From Prevotella sp. UBA4330 (lineage in GTDB: Bacteria > Bacteroidota > Bacteroidia > Bacteroidales > Bacteroidaceae), in assembly GCA_002394385.1 (NCBI GenBank), contig DGTS01000015.1:1-64000 (forward strand): a stretch of 64,000 nt of DNA. The letters run 5' to 3'. Each line of letters opens with the position of its first letter. Position 1 is the stretch's first letter. Below the pieces are notes generated by a model. It searched no databases and was not told the origin of the DNA. It saw only the letters and a program-made list of their open reading frames with translations. Of the stretch, positions 50,520-59,658 are shown in pieces. Position numbers and translations under genes: made by a program.

Positions 50520-51836
50520 TCATACCTTCAGCCTGACGAAGGTACGCCATCCATAGATAGCGATGATTGCAAAGCAGATGAACGGCAGGATGAACGAGGC
50601 ATTGGTGGCGGGGAATGAACCGAACACGGTGCCTTGGTCTATAATGGCAGCCTGGAACGGAGGCAACACGCTTCCGCCGAGGATGGCCATGATAAGTCCG
50701 GCAGCACCGAACTTGGCATCATCACCGAGTCCCTTCAGGGCTATGCCGTAGATGGTGGGGAACATGAGCGACATGCAACCGCTGGTGGCCACCAGGCAAT
50801 ACATGCCGAGACGATTCTGGAAGGCGATGACACCCATCGTGCAGATCATGCCGCCGATGGCAAAGGCTGCCAAAAGACGTGCGGGATTGACATATTTCAT
50901 CAAGTAGGTGGCAACGAAGCGCGAGCAGATGAAAATCAGCATGGCGACAATGTTGAAGCGTTGAGAGAGTACTTCGGCGGCCTGTTCGCCCATGCCTTCG
51001 GCCATGAACACGCGGGTACCGTACTGGATGATGAAGGTCCAGCACATGATCTGGGCACCAACGTAGAAGAACTGGGCAATGACTCCCTCGCGATAGTATT
51101 TCAGCGAGAAGATGCGCTTCAGCGTAGGCAAGAAATGAATCTCCTTGTTCTGATCGCCATTCTTCGGCATCTTGGTGAGCAGGATGATGATGAATAAGGC
51201 CACGATAACCAGTCCGATGGCCAGATAGGGCGAGATGAGCACAGAGAGGTCGGCTTCCTTCATCGCATCAAACTGTTCACCAGAGAGATTGGCACGCTCG
51301 TCCGACGACATGGGATTAAGCCGCGCCTGGATGAAGTTCATGGCCACGTACATGCCGATGATGGAACCGCAGGGATTGAAGCACTGGGCCATGTTGAGGC
51401 GGCGCGTGGAGGTTTCCTCGCTTCCCATCGTAAGGATGTAGGGATTGCAAGAGGTCTCGAGGAACGAGAGTCCGCAGGTCATGATGAAATAGGCAATAAG
51501 GAAACAGCCATACACGCCAACCATCTTCGCGGGGAAGAAGAGCAACGCGCCCGTAGCATAGAGTCCGAGGCCCATCAGCACGCCCGACTTATAACTGAAC
51601 TTGCGGATGAACATGGCGGCGGGGAAGGCCATGCAGAAATAGCCGCCGTAGAAGGCCACCTGCACCAGAGCGCCTTCGGTGACGCTCATGCGGAAAATCT
51701 TCGAGAAAGCCTTCACCATCGGGTTCGTGATATCGTTGGCAAAGCCCCACATGGCGAAACAAATGGTAATCATAGCGAATGGCAGCAAGAAACTTACCCC
51801 ATTCAGCCTTAACATTCCGTCTTTTTTAGTAGTCAT
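50520..51836 (-). CDS. fucP: L-fucose:H+ symporter-type permease
   Basis: This 438-residue, twelve-helix MFS protein belongs to the FucP family. Features are FAMWGFANDITNPMVKAFSKIF (helix 1, in part, with the conserved Asn-Asp), FYGGYFCMAFPAAMFIRKFSYKSG in helix 2 and GLSFLETSCNPYILTMG. It should import L-fucose with protons. It is divergent from fkp, whose product phosphorylates and activates L-fucose, so the pair forms a fucose salvage unit. The -7 elements of the two genes (51865-51872 minus and 51915-51922 plus) lie about 50 bp apart. Confidence 0.92.
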   Translation of the reverse strand: MTTKKDGMLRLNGVSFLLPFAMITICFAMWGFANDITNPMVKAFSKIFRMSVTEGALVQVAFYGGYFCMAFPAAMFIRKFSYKSGVLMGLGLYATGALLFFPAKMVGVYGCFLIAYFIMTCGLSFLETSCNPYILTMGSEETSTRRLNMAQCFNPCGSIIGMYVAMNFIQARLNPMSSDERANLSGEQFDAMKEADLSVLISPYLAIGLVIVALFIIILLTKMPKNGDQNKEIHFLPTLKRIFSLKYYREGVIAQFFYVGAQIMCWTFIIQYGTRVFMAEGMGEQAAEVLSQRFNIVAMLIFICSRFVATYLMKYVNPARLLAAFAIGGMICTMGVIAFQNRLGMYCLVATSGCMSLMFPTIYGIALKGLGDDAKFGAAGLIMAILGGSVLPPFQAAIIDQGTVFGSFPATNASFILPFICFAIIAIYGWRTFVRLKV

Positions 51837-51864
51837 AGGTATTGATAGATGTAATTTAGTGCTG

Positions 51865-51872
51865 CAAAGGTA
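51865..51872 (-). promoter_or_regulatory. fucP -7 promoter element
   Basis: Minus-strand TACCTTTG, 28 bp before the fucP start codon. Confidence 0.55.
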
Positions 51873-51914
51873 AGAATTTTCTGTGAATAATTTACAATAT
51901 TGCGGAATAATTAG

Positions 51915-51922
51915 TACCTTTG
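51915..51922 (+). promoter_or_regulatory. fkp -7 promoter element
   Basis: TACCTTTG, 26 bp before the fkp ATG at 51949. It lies downstream of the longer frame's first ATG (51883), which supports the later start. Confidence 0.6.
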
Positions 51923-51948
51923 CCGTTGCTTATTTTAAACTAACGGAG

Positions 51949-54816
51949 ATGAAAAAACTACTATCTCTACCGCCAAATCTTACAAACTGCTTTCACGAAA
52001 TCACAGGACTTAATCGCAAAGAGTGGTTCTGCACCAACGATCCCGTGGGCAAAAAACTGGGTTCGGGAGGCGGAACGACATGGCTGCTGAACGAGGCATA
52101 CAAAAACGAAACAAGCGAGAACGGCAACGACACGACGTTCGACGAATGGCTGAGCCAGGAGAAACGTCTGCTGCTGCACGCCGGAGGACAGAGCCGACGA
52201 CTGCCTGCGTACGCGCCATCGGGCAAGATTCTCACTCCTATTCCGGTGTTCAGATGGGAGCGCGGACAACGACTCGGACAGACGTTGCTCGACCTTCAAG
52301 TGCCGCTATACCAGCAGATAATGGACAAAACGCCCCAGAACATACACACAATGATAGTGAGTGGCGACGTGCTGATACGCTCCACACAGCCCCTGCAACC
52401 CATCCCCGAGGCCGATATAGTATGCTATGGGCTTTGGCTCGATGCCGACATTGCGAAAGACCACGGAGTGTTCGTATCCTCACACCATTCGCCAGACAAA
52501 ATGGAGTGTATGTTGCAGAAGCCATCATTAGACACTCTGGCGAAACTGCAACAGACGCATTACTACCTCACCGATATAGGAATATGGCTACTGAGCGACC
52601 GTGCCGTGAAACTGCTGATGAAGAAAAGCATGACAAGCGACACCATTTCGGCAAACAACATCAAGAACTATGACATGTACACCGACTTCGGGCGTTGTCT
52701 GGGTACGAAGCCAACGATAGAAGACGAGGAAATAAGCCAACTGTCAGTGGCCATCCTGCCCCTGCCAGGAGGCGAGTTCTACCATTACGGAACGACACAC
52801 GAAATACTGTCATCGACACTCGCCGTGCAGAACCTCGTGGCCGACCAGCGCCGCATTATGCACCGCTCGCGCAAGCCACATCCGGCCATGTTCGTTCAGA
52901 ACTCGTTCACCGAGACCAACATTACAGAGAAAAACATCAACTTGTGGATTGAGAACAGTTGGGTAGGTCTGAAGTGGCAACTGTCCGAGAACAACTTCAT
53001 CACCGGCGTGCCAGAGAACAACTGGGACATCACTCTCGGCGACGGACAATGCATAGACATTGTCCCGATAGGCGAAAACGGCTTTGCCGTGAGACCATAC
53101 GGCTATAACGACCGTTTCCGCGGCAACATTTGCGACCATAGTGTGATGTTCATTGGCAAGCCATTTGCCGAGTGGGCAAGCGAGAGAGGCATTGAAACGA
53201 GCGATATCGAAGGAAAAGAAGACCTGCAGTCGGCACGCATCTTCCCTGTGGTTGACAATATTCACGACATGGGACTCGTGCTGCGGTGGATGCTCTCAGA
53301 GCCAAGTCTGACGGGCGGCAGGGCGATATGGCTGGACAGCAAACGACTCAGCGCAGACGAGATTTCCGCCTACGCAAACCTCAAACGGCTCACCTCTCAG
53401 CGCCAGAAGTTGCAAAGGGAAAACTGGGTGCAACTGGCTCGCAACCACGAACACAGTGTGTTCTACCAGTTAGACTTATCCGACGCAGCGCAACATTATG
53501 CCGACGAGAACATCATGATGCCTCTGCCACTGAAAGAGGACACACCACTGATGAAGCGAATCAGTGACAATATGTTCCGCTCAGAGGTTCTTCGCAAGCA
53601 GAACAAGGCATTTGACGAATTTGAGAAGAATGCTTTCCAACTGCTCCGTAACGGCATACTTGACAGCGTTTTGCAGAACAAACAACAGCCCAAAATGGCA
53701 GTCTGCCGCGACCAGATAGTATGGGGAAGGTCGCCAGTGCGCATAGACATCGCCGGCGGATGGACCGACACCCCACCCTACTGCCTGCTGGAAGGCGGCT
53801 CGGTGGTGAACCTCGCAATAGAACTGAACGGTCAGCCGCCGCTGCAGGCATACATACGCCCGTCGAAAGAGCCACGCATCATACTCAGGAGCATCGACCT
53901 CGGAGCATCCGAAACGGTGGAGACATACGAGCAACTGGCAATGTTCAACCGAGTGGGCAGTCCGTTCTCTATACCTAAGGCGGCTTTGGCACTGGCTGGA
54001 TTCCTGCCCGAATACTCGCAAACACGATACGCATCGCTACGCCAGCAACTTGAAGACTTCGGCTGCGGAATAGAACTCACGATGTTCTCTGCCATCCCCG
54101 CGGGCAGCGGACTGGGCACAAGTTCAATCCTTGCCGCCACCGTTCTCGGTGCGCTCAACGACTTCTGCTCGCTGGCTTGGGACAAAAACGAGATAGGAAC
54201 GCGCACTCTGGCACTGGAACAACTGCTCACCACAGGCGGCGGATGGCAAGACCAGTTCGGCGGATTGCTTCATGGTGTGAAACTCCTTCGCACCGAAAGC
54301 GGTTTCATGCAGTCGCCATCGATTAGTTGGCTGCCCGACACGCTTTACACTCAGCCCGAATATCATGCCTGCCACCTATTATATTATACTGGCATCACGC
54401 GCACCGCGAAAAGCATCTTGGCAGAGATTGTGCGCCGCATGTTCCTCAACCAGCACGAGCAACTGGCACTTCTGAGGCAGATGAGACAGCAGGCAGAGGA
54501 CATGAGCGACGCCATTCTTCGCAACGACTTTTACGGGATGGGCACGCTGATACGCAAGACATGGTCACAAAACCAGGCTCTCGACAGCGGCACCAACCCT
54601 GCGGAGGTTGCCGCATTGACCTCGATGGTTGATGACCTGTGCCTCGGTTACAAACTGCCAGGTGCCGGTGGCGGCGGCTATCTGTACATGGTAGCCAAAG
54701 ACCCAGAGGCGGCAGCGAGGATAAAGCAGACCATCACTGCCTGCCACAAGAGCGAGAATGCTCGCTTCGTGGATATGACTCTGAGCACCAAAGGATTGCA
54801 AACGAGCAGGAGTTGA
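51949..54816 (+). CDS. fkp: Bifunctional L-fucokinase / GDP-L-fucose pyrophosphorylase
   Basis: Fkp converts salvaged L-fucose to fucose-1-phosphate (ATP) and then to GDP-L-fucose (GTP), the donor for fucosylating capsules and glycoproteins in Bacteroides. The 955-residue length compares with ~950 in B. fragilis. The N-terminal half is the pyrophosphorylase (HAGGQSRRLPAYAPSGKILT near residue 80). The C-terminal GHMP kinase starts near 590 (GRSPVRIDIAGGWTDTPPYC) with ATP loop PAGSGLGTSS near 720 and LPGAGGGGYLYMV near the end. The ATG at 51949 follows a purine-rich GGAG. The gene is divergent from fucP. Confidence 0.96.
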   Translation: MKKLLSLPPNLTNCFHEITGLNRKEWFCTNDPVGKKLGSGGGTTWLLNEAYKNETSENGNDTTFDEWLSQEKRLLLHAGGQSRRLPAYAPSGKILTPIPVFRWERGQRLGQTLLDLQVPLYQQIMDKTPQNIHTMIVSGDVLIRSTQPLQPIPEADIVCYGLWLDADIAKDHGVFVSSHHSPDKMECMLQKPSLDTLAKLQQTHYYLTDIGIWLLSDRAVKLLMKKSMTSDTISANNIKNYDMYTDFGRCLGTKPTIEDEEISQLSVAILPLPGGEFYHYGTTHEILSSTLAVQNLVADQRRIMHRSRKPHPAMFVQNSFTETNITEKNINLWIENSWVGLKWQLSENNFITGVPENNWDITLGDGQCIDIVPIGENGFAVRPYGYNDRFRGNICDHSVMFIGKPFAEWASERGIETSDIEGKEDLQSARIFPVVDNIHDMGLVLRWMLSEPSLTGGRAIWLDSKRLSADEISAYANLKRLTSQRQKLQRENWVQLARNHEHSVFYQLDLSDAAQHYADENIMMPLPLKEDTPLMKRISDNMFRSEVLRKQNKAFDEFEKNAFQLLRNGILDSVLQNKQQPKMAVCRDQIVWGRSPVRIDIAGGWTDTPPYCLLEGGSVVNLAIELNGQPPLQAYIRPSKEPRIILRSIDLGASETVETYEQLAMFNRVGSPFSIPKAALALAGFLPEYSQTRYASLRQQLEDFGCGIELTMFSAIPAGSGLGTSSILAATVLGALNDFCSLAWDKNEIGTRTLALEQLLTTGGGWQDQFGGLLHGVKLLRTESGFMQSPSISWLPDTLYTQPEYHACHLLYYTGITRTAKSILAEIVRRMFLNQHEQLALLRQMRQQAEDMSDAILRNDFYGMGTLIRKTWSQNQALDSGTNPAEVAALTSMVDDLCLGYKLPGAGGGGYLYMVAKDPEAAARIKQTITACHKSENARFVDMTLSTKGLQTSRS

Positions 54817-54869
54817 CGGCAAGAAAAGAGCCACAACATGAAGATTCCTGTAAAAATAGCGGGCAAAAG

Positions 54870-54901
54870 TTTGGCAGTTAGAATAAAAAGCAGTACCTTT
54901 G
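54870..54901 (+). promoter_or_regulatory. rpsO promoter
   Basis: TTTG 54870-54873, 20-bp spacer, TACCTTTG 54894-54901, then CACCCGATTT. It is a textbook match for a highly expressed gene. Confidence 0.8.
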
Positions 54902-54949
54902 CACCCGATTTTCAAATTTTAGTTTAATTCATTCACATTATTAATCGCT

Positions 54950-55219
54950 ATGTACTTAGACAAAGCAAAGAAAGAAGAGATCTTTGGACAGTACGGAAAG
55001 TCTAACACTGATACTGGTTCGGCTGAGAGCCAGATAGCATTGTTCTCATACCGTATTTCCCACCTGACGGAGCACCTGAAGCAGAACCGTAAAGATCATA
55101 CTACCGCACGTTCACTGACAAAGTTGGTAGGTAAGCGTCGTGCATTGCTCGATTATCTGAAGGACCGCGACATCAATCGCTACCGTGCCATCGTTAAGGC
55201 ACTCGGTCTTCGTCGATAA
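54950..55219 (+). CDS. rpsO: 30S ribosomal protein S15
   Basis: S15 binds 16S rRNA early in small-subunit assembly and contacts the 50S subunit. The 89-residue length is standard. Family signatures are [41 protein letters not shown] and the C-terminal [20 protein letters not shown]. It is monocistronic, with its own strong promoter and terminator; pnp, its partner in many bacteria, is not adjacent. Confidence 0.98.
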   Translation: MYLDKAKKEEIFGQYGKSNTDTGSAESQIALFSYRISHLTEHLKQNRKDHTTARSLTKLVGKRRALLDYLKDRDINRYRAIVKALGLRR

Positions 55220-55251
55220 TCTAAGGAATTCACGCCGAAAGGCTTCAAGAA

Positions 55252-55290
55252 AACCCCCGCCCTTCACACCGAAGAGCGGGGGTTTTTTAT
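55252..55290 (+). terminator. rpsO terminator
   Basis: Stem AACCCCCGC/GCGGGGGTT (55252-55260 with 55276-55284) followed by TTTT. Confidence 0.92.
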
Positions 55291-55329
55291 TGTTATACGC
55301 CACTTATTAATAAGCGACAAAGCACCTTT

Positions 55330-56649
55330 TCACTCCTCAAACTTCACGAACATATCCCGAAGGTTGATGGTTGTCTTGCGGAAACGGCGAATCAAGTCCA
55401 TCCCCATGCGCCCGTCATGATGGTGCAAACGGTCGACCGATTTCGGTAGAAGGTATATCTCGTCGATGTTGACAGGTGTGGAACCCACCTTGAAAGACAC
55501 TCCGTTAGGAAGGAACAGCGTCTCGATGGTGGATACATTGCCGTAACTGCCCTTGGTGATGCGGTCACGCACGGCGTCAGCCTCTACTTCTTTGCGGAAC
55601 TTTTCATAATAAGCGGCGTACAATTCAGCCGTTGTGTCGCCCGTGTCGAGAGTGAACTGAAGCATGTGACCGTCCTTCGAAGCCTTCATCAACATGTCGT
55701 TTGTCAGATTCCTCCCCGTTGCGGGCATCGGTGTCTGCTTGTAAGGGAACTTCAACTGCCACTCGTCAAACAATATCTGCGTCTCACCGATGGCATTAAT
55801 GAAATCCATTCCCAGCACGGCATCAATGCCGCTGACAACACCATCCAACGCATTGGGCAGACCGACATAGGCAATCATGTTACGAACGGTGACCTCACCC
55901 ACCTGAAGGCTGTCGATGTAGGCCCTTAAGCCTTTCTGGTTGCCATTGAGAATAATGGTGTCGGGCAATATGCGGAGCCCTAAGTCTCTCGCCGTCTTCT
56001 CCATGATGAATGTGCTACTGGCTCCAGTATCGAAGATGAATGGCAACTGCCTGCCGTGAACCTTAACGGGAATGGTCATCAGATAACCTTGAAATCCCGT
56101 CCTGCCAGGCATCATCCACGACTCTCTGCTCGGTGCTCTGAATCCCTGAACCGTAAACGGGACGTATGCATCCCTATTTGGACGGCTAATAGACATCGGC
56201 GGGATGTCGCGCAAGGAATTATACTGAGCGTACATCGACCGCAATGTCTCCATACCGCCAGGACCAGCATCGCTCAACTGACTGAGCAACTTCTTGGCAC
56301 CGTCTGCCGCCTCGGCATATCTTCCCAGTTCACCCAGCAGCCTTAGCCTCATCATTGCAAAGTTAGTCGCTGCCTGACTTCCAATCTCTGTTTGATGCTT
56401 GCTCAGCAACTTCTCCACGGCATCCAGGGCATCGTCCTTTCGATTGAACTTCCATCCAATCATAGCCTCTGCCACCAGTTTCATGAAGTCCGCATGGATA
56501 GAGTCTTTCAAAGCAGGATATTCCTGTTCAAGCGCAAACCATTGCTCAGAGTTGACAAGTTCTGCCACTCTTTTGTCTGCGTGCTGTGCCGGTTCCCCTC
56601 TTGAAACAAGGACAACTAGAACGAGAAGCGCCAAATTAAGATATTTCAT
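55330..56649 (-). CDS. Retropepsin-like aspartyl protease, exported
   Basis: This 439-residue protein has a signal peptide (LNLALLVLVVLVSRG) and an N-terminal helical, TPR-like region (to ~160). Two retropepsin-like halves follow. The first contains PFIFDTGASSTFIMEKTARD near residue 205, a proper DTG active site with GLRILPD after it. The second contains QFTLDTGDTTAELYAAYYE near 335. Having two DTG motifs in one chain suggests an intramolecular pepsin-like pair, although each half may be a one-domain retropepsin with only one active. Substrate unknown. The promoter -7 element TATCTTTG lies at 56687-56694. Confidence 0.88.
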   Translation of the reverse strand: MKYLNLALLVLVVLVSRGEPAQHADKRVAELVNSEQWFALEQEYPALKDSIHADFMKLVAEAMIGWKFNRKDDALDAVEKLLSKHQTEIGSQAATNFAMMRLRLLGELGRYAEAADGAKKLLSQLSDAGPGGMETLRSMYAQYNSLRDIPPMSISRPNRDAYVPFTVQGFRAPSRESWMMPGRTGFQGYLMTIPVKVHGRQLPFIFDTGASSTFIMEKTARDLGLRILPDTIILNGNQKGLRAYIDSLQVGEVTVRNMIAYVGLPNALDGVVSGIDAVLGMDFINAIGETQILFDEWQLKFPYKQTPMPATGRNLTNDMLMKASKDGHMLQFTLDTGDTTAELYAAYYEKFRKEVEADAVRDRITKGSYGNVSTIETLFLPNGVSFKVGSTPVNIDEIYLLPKSVDRLHHHDGRMGMDLIRRFRKTTINLRDMFVKFEE

Positions 56650-56686
56650 CCTATAGAATTCTGTCTGAAAGTCATAAAATTCGGTG

Positions 56687-56694
56687 CAAAGATA
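56687..56694 (-). promoter_or_regulatory. -7 element of the aspartyl protease gene
   Basis: Minus-strand TATCTTTG continuing as CACCGAATTT, 37 bp before the start codon. Confidence 0.55.
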
Positions 56695-56727
56695 TGAATT
56701 TCATTTAGAAAAACAAACATGTGTCTT

Positions 56728-56790
56728 GAAAAAAGCACCCCCGTCCCTGTCTCTCCGCTACATGTGCAGGGATTGATAGGGATGGGGGCT
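56728..56790 (-). terminator. Terminator of the xylose-type carrier gene
   Basis: Left arm 56734-56748 and right arm 56778-56790 form a GC-rich imperfect stem. On the minus strand it is followed by six T residues, 36 bp after the stop codon. Confidence 0.75.
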
Positions 56791-56825
56791 GTATGTTATG
56801 TAACTCCCTTATGAAATGAAGTCTG

Positions 56826-58301
56826 TTATTTCTTCATGCGGTTGCGCCACAGTGCGGTCATATCCTCGAGAGTCTTGCCCTTTGTCTCAGGCACAAGGCG
56901 CCAAACGAAGATGGCTGCAATGACGCAGATGATGCCGTAGAGTCCGTATGTGAACCAGTGACCAAAGTCGTCGCCCTCAGTGAGGTGCATGTTGAACATC
57001 GGCACGAAGGTAGAACTTACGATGAAGTTGAATATCCACTGGAATGCCACAGCAATGGCAACGGCACCACCACGTATGGTGTTGGGGAATATCTCTGCGA
57101 TGAGCACCCATGTGATTGGTCCCCAAGAGAACATGAACGATGCACTATAGATGAGCAGCGATGCTGCTGTGACAAGTGCCAGACTCTCGTTGCCGAAGGT
57201 CAAGGCCACGCCGAACGCGCCAAGCGCCATGCCGAGCGAGCCCCAAACGAGCAGCGGCTTGCGTCCCCACTTCTCTACTGTGAACACAGCCACAAGGGTG
57301 AACGAGATGTTGATGATACCCATAAACACGGTGAGCATCATCGGGTCGTCCATGCCCATGTCACCGAAGATGCGCGGAGCATAGTAGAGCACGGCATTGA
57401 TACCCACAGCCTGCTGGAACACACTGAGCATGATGCCGATGAAGATGCACATGAAGCCGTAGGTCATCAGTTTCTCTGTCTTCACCACCATGGTGTCCTT
57501 GATGTCCTGCAGGATCTGCTGAGCCTTGCCCGAGCCGTTAATCTTCGAGAGAATGCCCAGAGCCTTCTGGTCTTGACCTACCGAAACAAGGTAACGCGGT
57601 GTCTCAGGAACGAAGCAGATGAGCAGGGCGAAGAGACCTGCAGGCACAGCCTCGGAACCGAACATATAGCGCCATCCTGTGGTGACGGTCCACTGTGCGG
57701 CAGGATTGATGGCGGCAATGCCCTTGCCCATCTCCTCCACCAGCGGCTGGATGTGGTCGCCAAGGATGAAGAAATTAACAAAATAAACCACGAGTTGGCC
57801 GAAGATAATGGCGAACTGGTTCCATGAAACGAGCATACCGCGAATGTTAGACGGGGCAACCTCGCCAATATACATCGGGCAGATGGCAGAGGCAAGTCCC
57901 ACGCCGATACCGCCAATGACACGGTAGATGTTGAACATGATGAGCAGTGAGTATGTAGGCTCACCATACTGGAAGAACAAGAATTCGGGGTCCATAGATC
58001 CCAGAGCGGAGATGAAGAAAAGGATGCCCGCGATGATAAGCGACTTCTTGCGGCCAAGGTTTGTAGCCAGGAAACCTGACAATGCCGAACCGATAATACA
58101 TCCAATCAATGCACTTGCAGATGTGAATCCATGCCAGCCGTCGGTATAAGCAAAATCCTTTGCTTCCATGAAGAACGCCTGCAGACCTTTTTCGGCACCA
58201 GAGATAACGGCGGTGTCGTAACCGAAGAGCAAACCGCCCAGCACTGCCACCATCACGATGGAAATGAGATAGGCTCTGCTACCTGATTCGTTTTGTTTCA
58301 T
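56826..58301 (-). CDS. Sugar:H+ symporter, xylose (XylE) type
   Basis: This 491-residue, twelve-helix sugar porter has helix-1 segment VAVLGGLLFGYDTAVISGAE, the loop GFLATNLGRKKSLI and the repeat-type motifs VPETPRYL and VPETKGKTLEDM. The mid-helix QQAVGINAVLYYAPRIF and the length fit the E. coli XylE-like branch common in Bacteroidales, which import xylose, arabinose or glucose. The arabinofuranosidase GH51 in this window could supply pentoses, but it lies 34 kb away and no pentose catabolic genes are near. The promoter -7 element is TACTTTTG (58432-58439). Confidence 0.93.
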   Translation of the reverse strand: MKQNESGSRAYLISIVMVAVLGGLLFGYDTAVISGAEKGLQAFFMEAKDFAYTDGWHGFTSASALIGCIIGSALSGFLATNLGRKKSLIIAGILFFISALGSMDPEFLFFQYGEPTYSLLIMFNIYRVIGGIGVGLASAICPMYIGEVAPSNIRGMLVSWNQFAIIFGQLVVYFVNFFILGDHIQPLVEEMGKGIAAINPAAQWTVTTGWRYMFGSEAVPAGLFALLICFVPETPRYLVSVGQDQKALGILSKINGSGKAQQILQDIKDTMVVKTEKLMTYGFMCIFIGIMLSVFQQAVGINAVLYYAPRIFGDMGMDDPMMLTVFMGIINISFTLVAVFTVEKWGRKPLLVWGSLGMALGAFGVALTFGNESLALVTAASLLIYSASFMFSWGPITWVLIAEIFPNTIRGGAVAIAVAFQWIFNFIVSSTFVPMFNMHLTEGDDFGHWFTYGLYGIICVIAAIFVWRLVPETKGKTLEDMTALWRNRMKK

Positions 58302-58431
58302 TTTAGTAATTGAATTGTTTATTGTTAATAATACCTATTATATAATTTAGGCGATTAGGAAATGCTTTCCATTGGTGTTATAATTCCCGTATTGGTAATG
58401 CTGAAAAACAAGCACTTATGTAAATCGGGTG

Positions 58432-58439
58432 CAAAAGTA
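58432..58439 (-). promoter_or_regulatory. -7 element of the xylose-type carrier gene
   Basis: Minus-strand TACTTTTG continuing as CACCCGATTTAC. The predicted leader is about 125 nt. Confidence 0.6.
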
Positions 58440-58579
58440 CAAATAAAAATGACAATTCCACAACAAAAGAACATATTTTTTTACTATTCGGAACAAAAAA
58501 GTGTAAAAAAGCCCCAGATGATGAATGCTGACGAGACTGCAACTACAACCCAAACGCTACACGACAAATATGGGTGAGG

Positions 58580-58645
58580 AAAGTAAAATAGGCTATTTTG
58601 GTCAGTAATATAGCCTATTTTACTCAGTAATATAGCCTATTTTAC
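58580..58645. repeat. Three 22-bp tandem units (family C)
   Basis: Units 58580-58601, 58602-58623 and 58624-58645 are in exact 22-bp register. The last two are identical and share AATATAGCCTATTTTAC with 30920-30963. The first is flipped around its ATAGGCTAT core. Confidence 0.88.
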
Positions 58646-58665
58646 TCAACATTCAGCAAATTGAA

Positions 58666-58700
58666 GGAGTTAAGGAGTTAGGGAGTTAAGGAGTTAAGAC
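58666..58700. repeat. Octamer tract, copy of the 2202 arm
   Basis: This 35-mer differs at one position from 2202-2236, 56 kb away. No facing arm is present nearby. It lies 33 bp beyond the radical SAM gene's stop. Confidence 0.85.
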
Positions 58701-58732
58701 AAATGATGAAGAGTCGCCGAAGAAAGGATGGA

Positions 58733-59512
58733 TTAGTAGGATGCAGTGCATGGAATGCCGGCGGCAATGACGCGGTCGCGTATGTCGTCGAGCACCTCGC
58801 GCGGAGCCTTCAGCAGTCCGTGGTCGGGTGTCTCGCGGTCGATGGTGTATATCATGACGCTCTGAGGCGCTATCTCCTTGACCTTCTCGAGCCACGGCCC
58901 TACATATTCCTCGTCTGTGTTGTCAACGCTCACTCCGCCGCTCTGTCCGCGCATGAACATTGTCTGAATAATGGCATGACCGTTGAAGCGTTTCATCCCC
59001 TCGATGACCTGCTCCACGTCGTACCACTCTCCGCTGGGACGGTCAACCCTATTGATATACTGGGCGTCAACGGTGTCGAGTTTCACGATGTTGTTATCCA
59101 CACGCATCAGGGCGTCGTGCACCTTTTGTATGTGCAGCAGTGTGGCGTTGGTGAGCACGCTGACCTTCGCCTTGGGGAAATACTTGTCGCGCAGGCGCAG
59201 CGTGTCGTCTATAATCTCGGCAAAGTGAGGATGGCACGTCGGCTCGCCGTTGCCCGCGAAGGTGAGCACGTCGGGCGCCGGTCCGTTCTTCTGCATGTCG
59301 CGCAGCCGCTCTTCCAGAGCCTCAGCCACCTGCTCTCGCGAGGGATGGCGGTGCTTGGGGCGGTGGTCTTTGTTGAAGCCACACTCGCAGTAGATGCAGT
59401 CGAAGGTACACACTTTGCCGTCGTCGGGCAGCAGATTGATGCCCAGACTCACTCCGAGCCGGCGGCTATGAACAGGCCCGAAAATGGGGGAAGGATAGAT
59501 TATTGTGCTCAT
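58733..59512 (-). CDS. Radical SAM protein, COG0731-like
   Basis: This 259-residue protein has a CX3CX2C cluster (CTFDCIYC) near residue 37 that would hold a [4Fe-4S] and S-adenosylmethionine. The preceding IFGPVHSRRLGVSLGINLLP and later LTFAGNGEPTCHP and VSVLTNATLLH are typical of the COG0731 group, which is loosely annotated as wyosine-like tRNA modification in archaea. The bacterial role is not established. There is no accessory SPASM domain. It is a single gene with a promoter -7 element TAACTTTG at 59518-59525; this lies only 6 bp before the ATG, so the leader would be nearly absent. Confidence 0.9.
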   Translation of the reverse strand: MSTIIYPSPIFGPVHSRRLGVSLGINLLPDDGKVCTFDCIYCECGFNKDHRPKHRHPSREQVAEALEERLRDMQKNGPAPDVLTFAGNGEPTCHPHFAEIIDDTLRLRDKYFPKAKVSVLTNATLLHIQKVHDALMRVDNNIVKLDTVDAQYINRVDRPSGEWYDVEQVIEGMKRFNGHAIIQTMFMRGQSGGVSVDNTDEEYVGPWLEKVKEIAPQSVMIYTIDRETPDHGLLKAPREVLDDIRDRVIAAGIPCTASY

Positions 59513-59618
59513 GGGGGCAAAGTTACAGAATAAAAATGAAAAGCGGTGACGAATAAGAGAAAAAGAGATTTCTTGTGTTAAGAGTGGTTAAACATTTCCC
59601 TTTTCACGTTTTTTTCAG

Positions 59619-59626
59619 TAATTTTG
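59619..59626 (+). promoter_or_regulatory. -7 element of ftsX
   Basis: TAATTTTG with transcription expected near 59633-59638. This makes the GTG at 59638 an unlikely start and favours the ATG at 59659. Confidence 0.5.
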
Positions 59627-59658
59627 CGCCAAATTAGGTGTATTATAGCCAAAAAGCA

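Noticed and set aside
51883..51948. Upstream extension of fkp by 22 residues
   Set aside because: The -7 promoter element at 51915-51922 lies inside it, and the family N-terminus begins at the later ATG.
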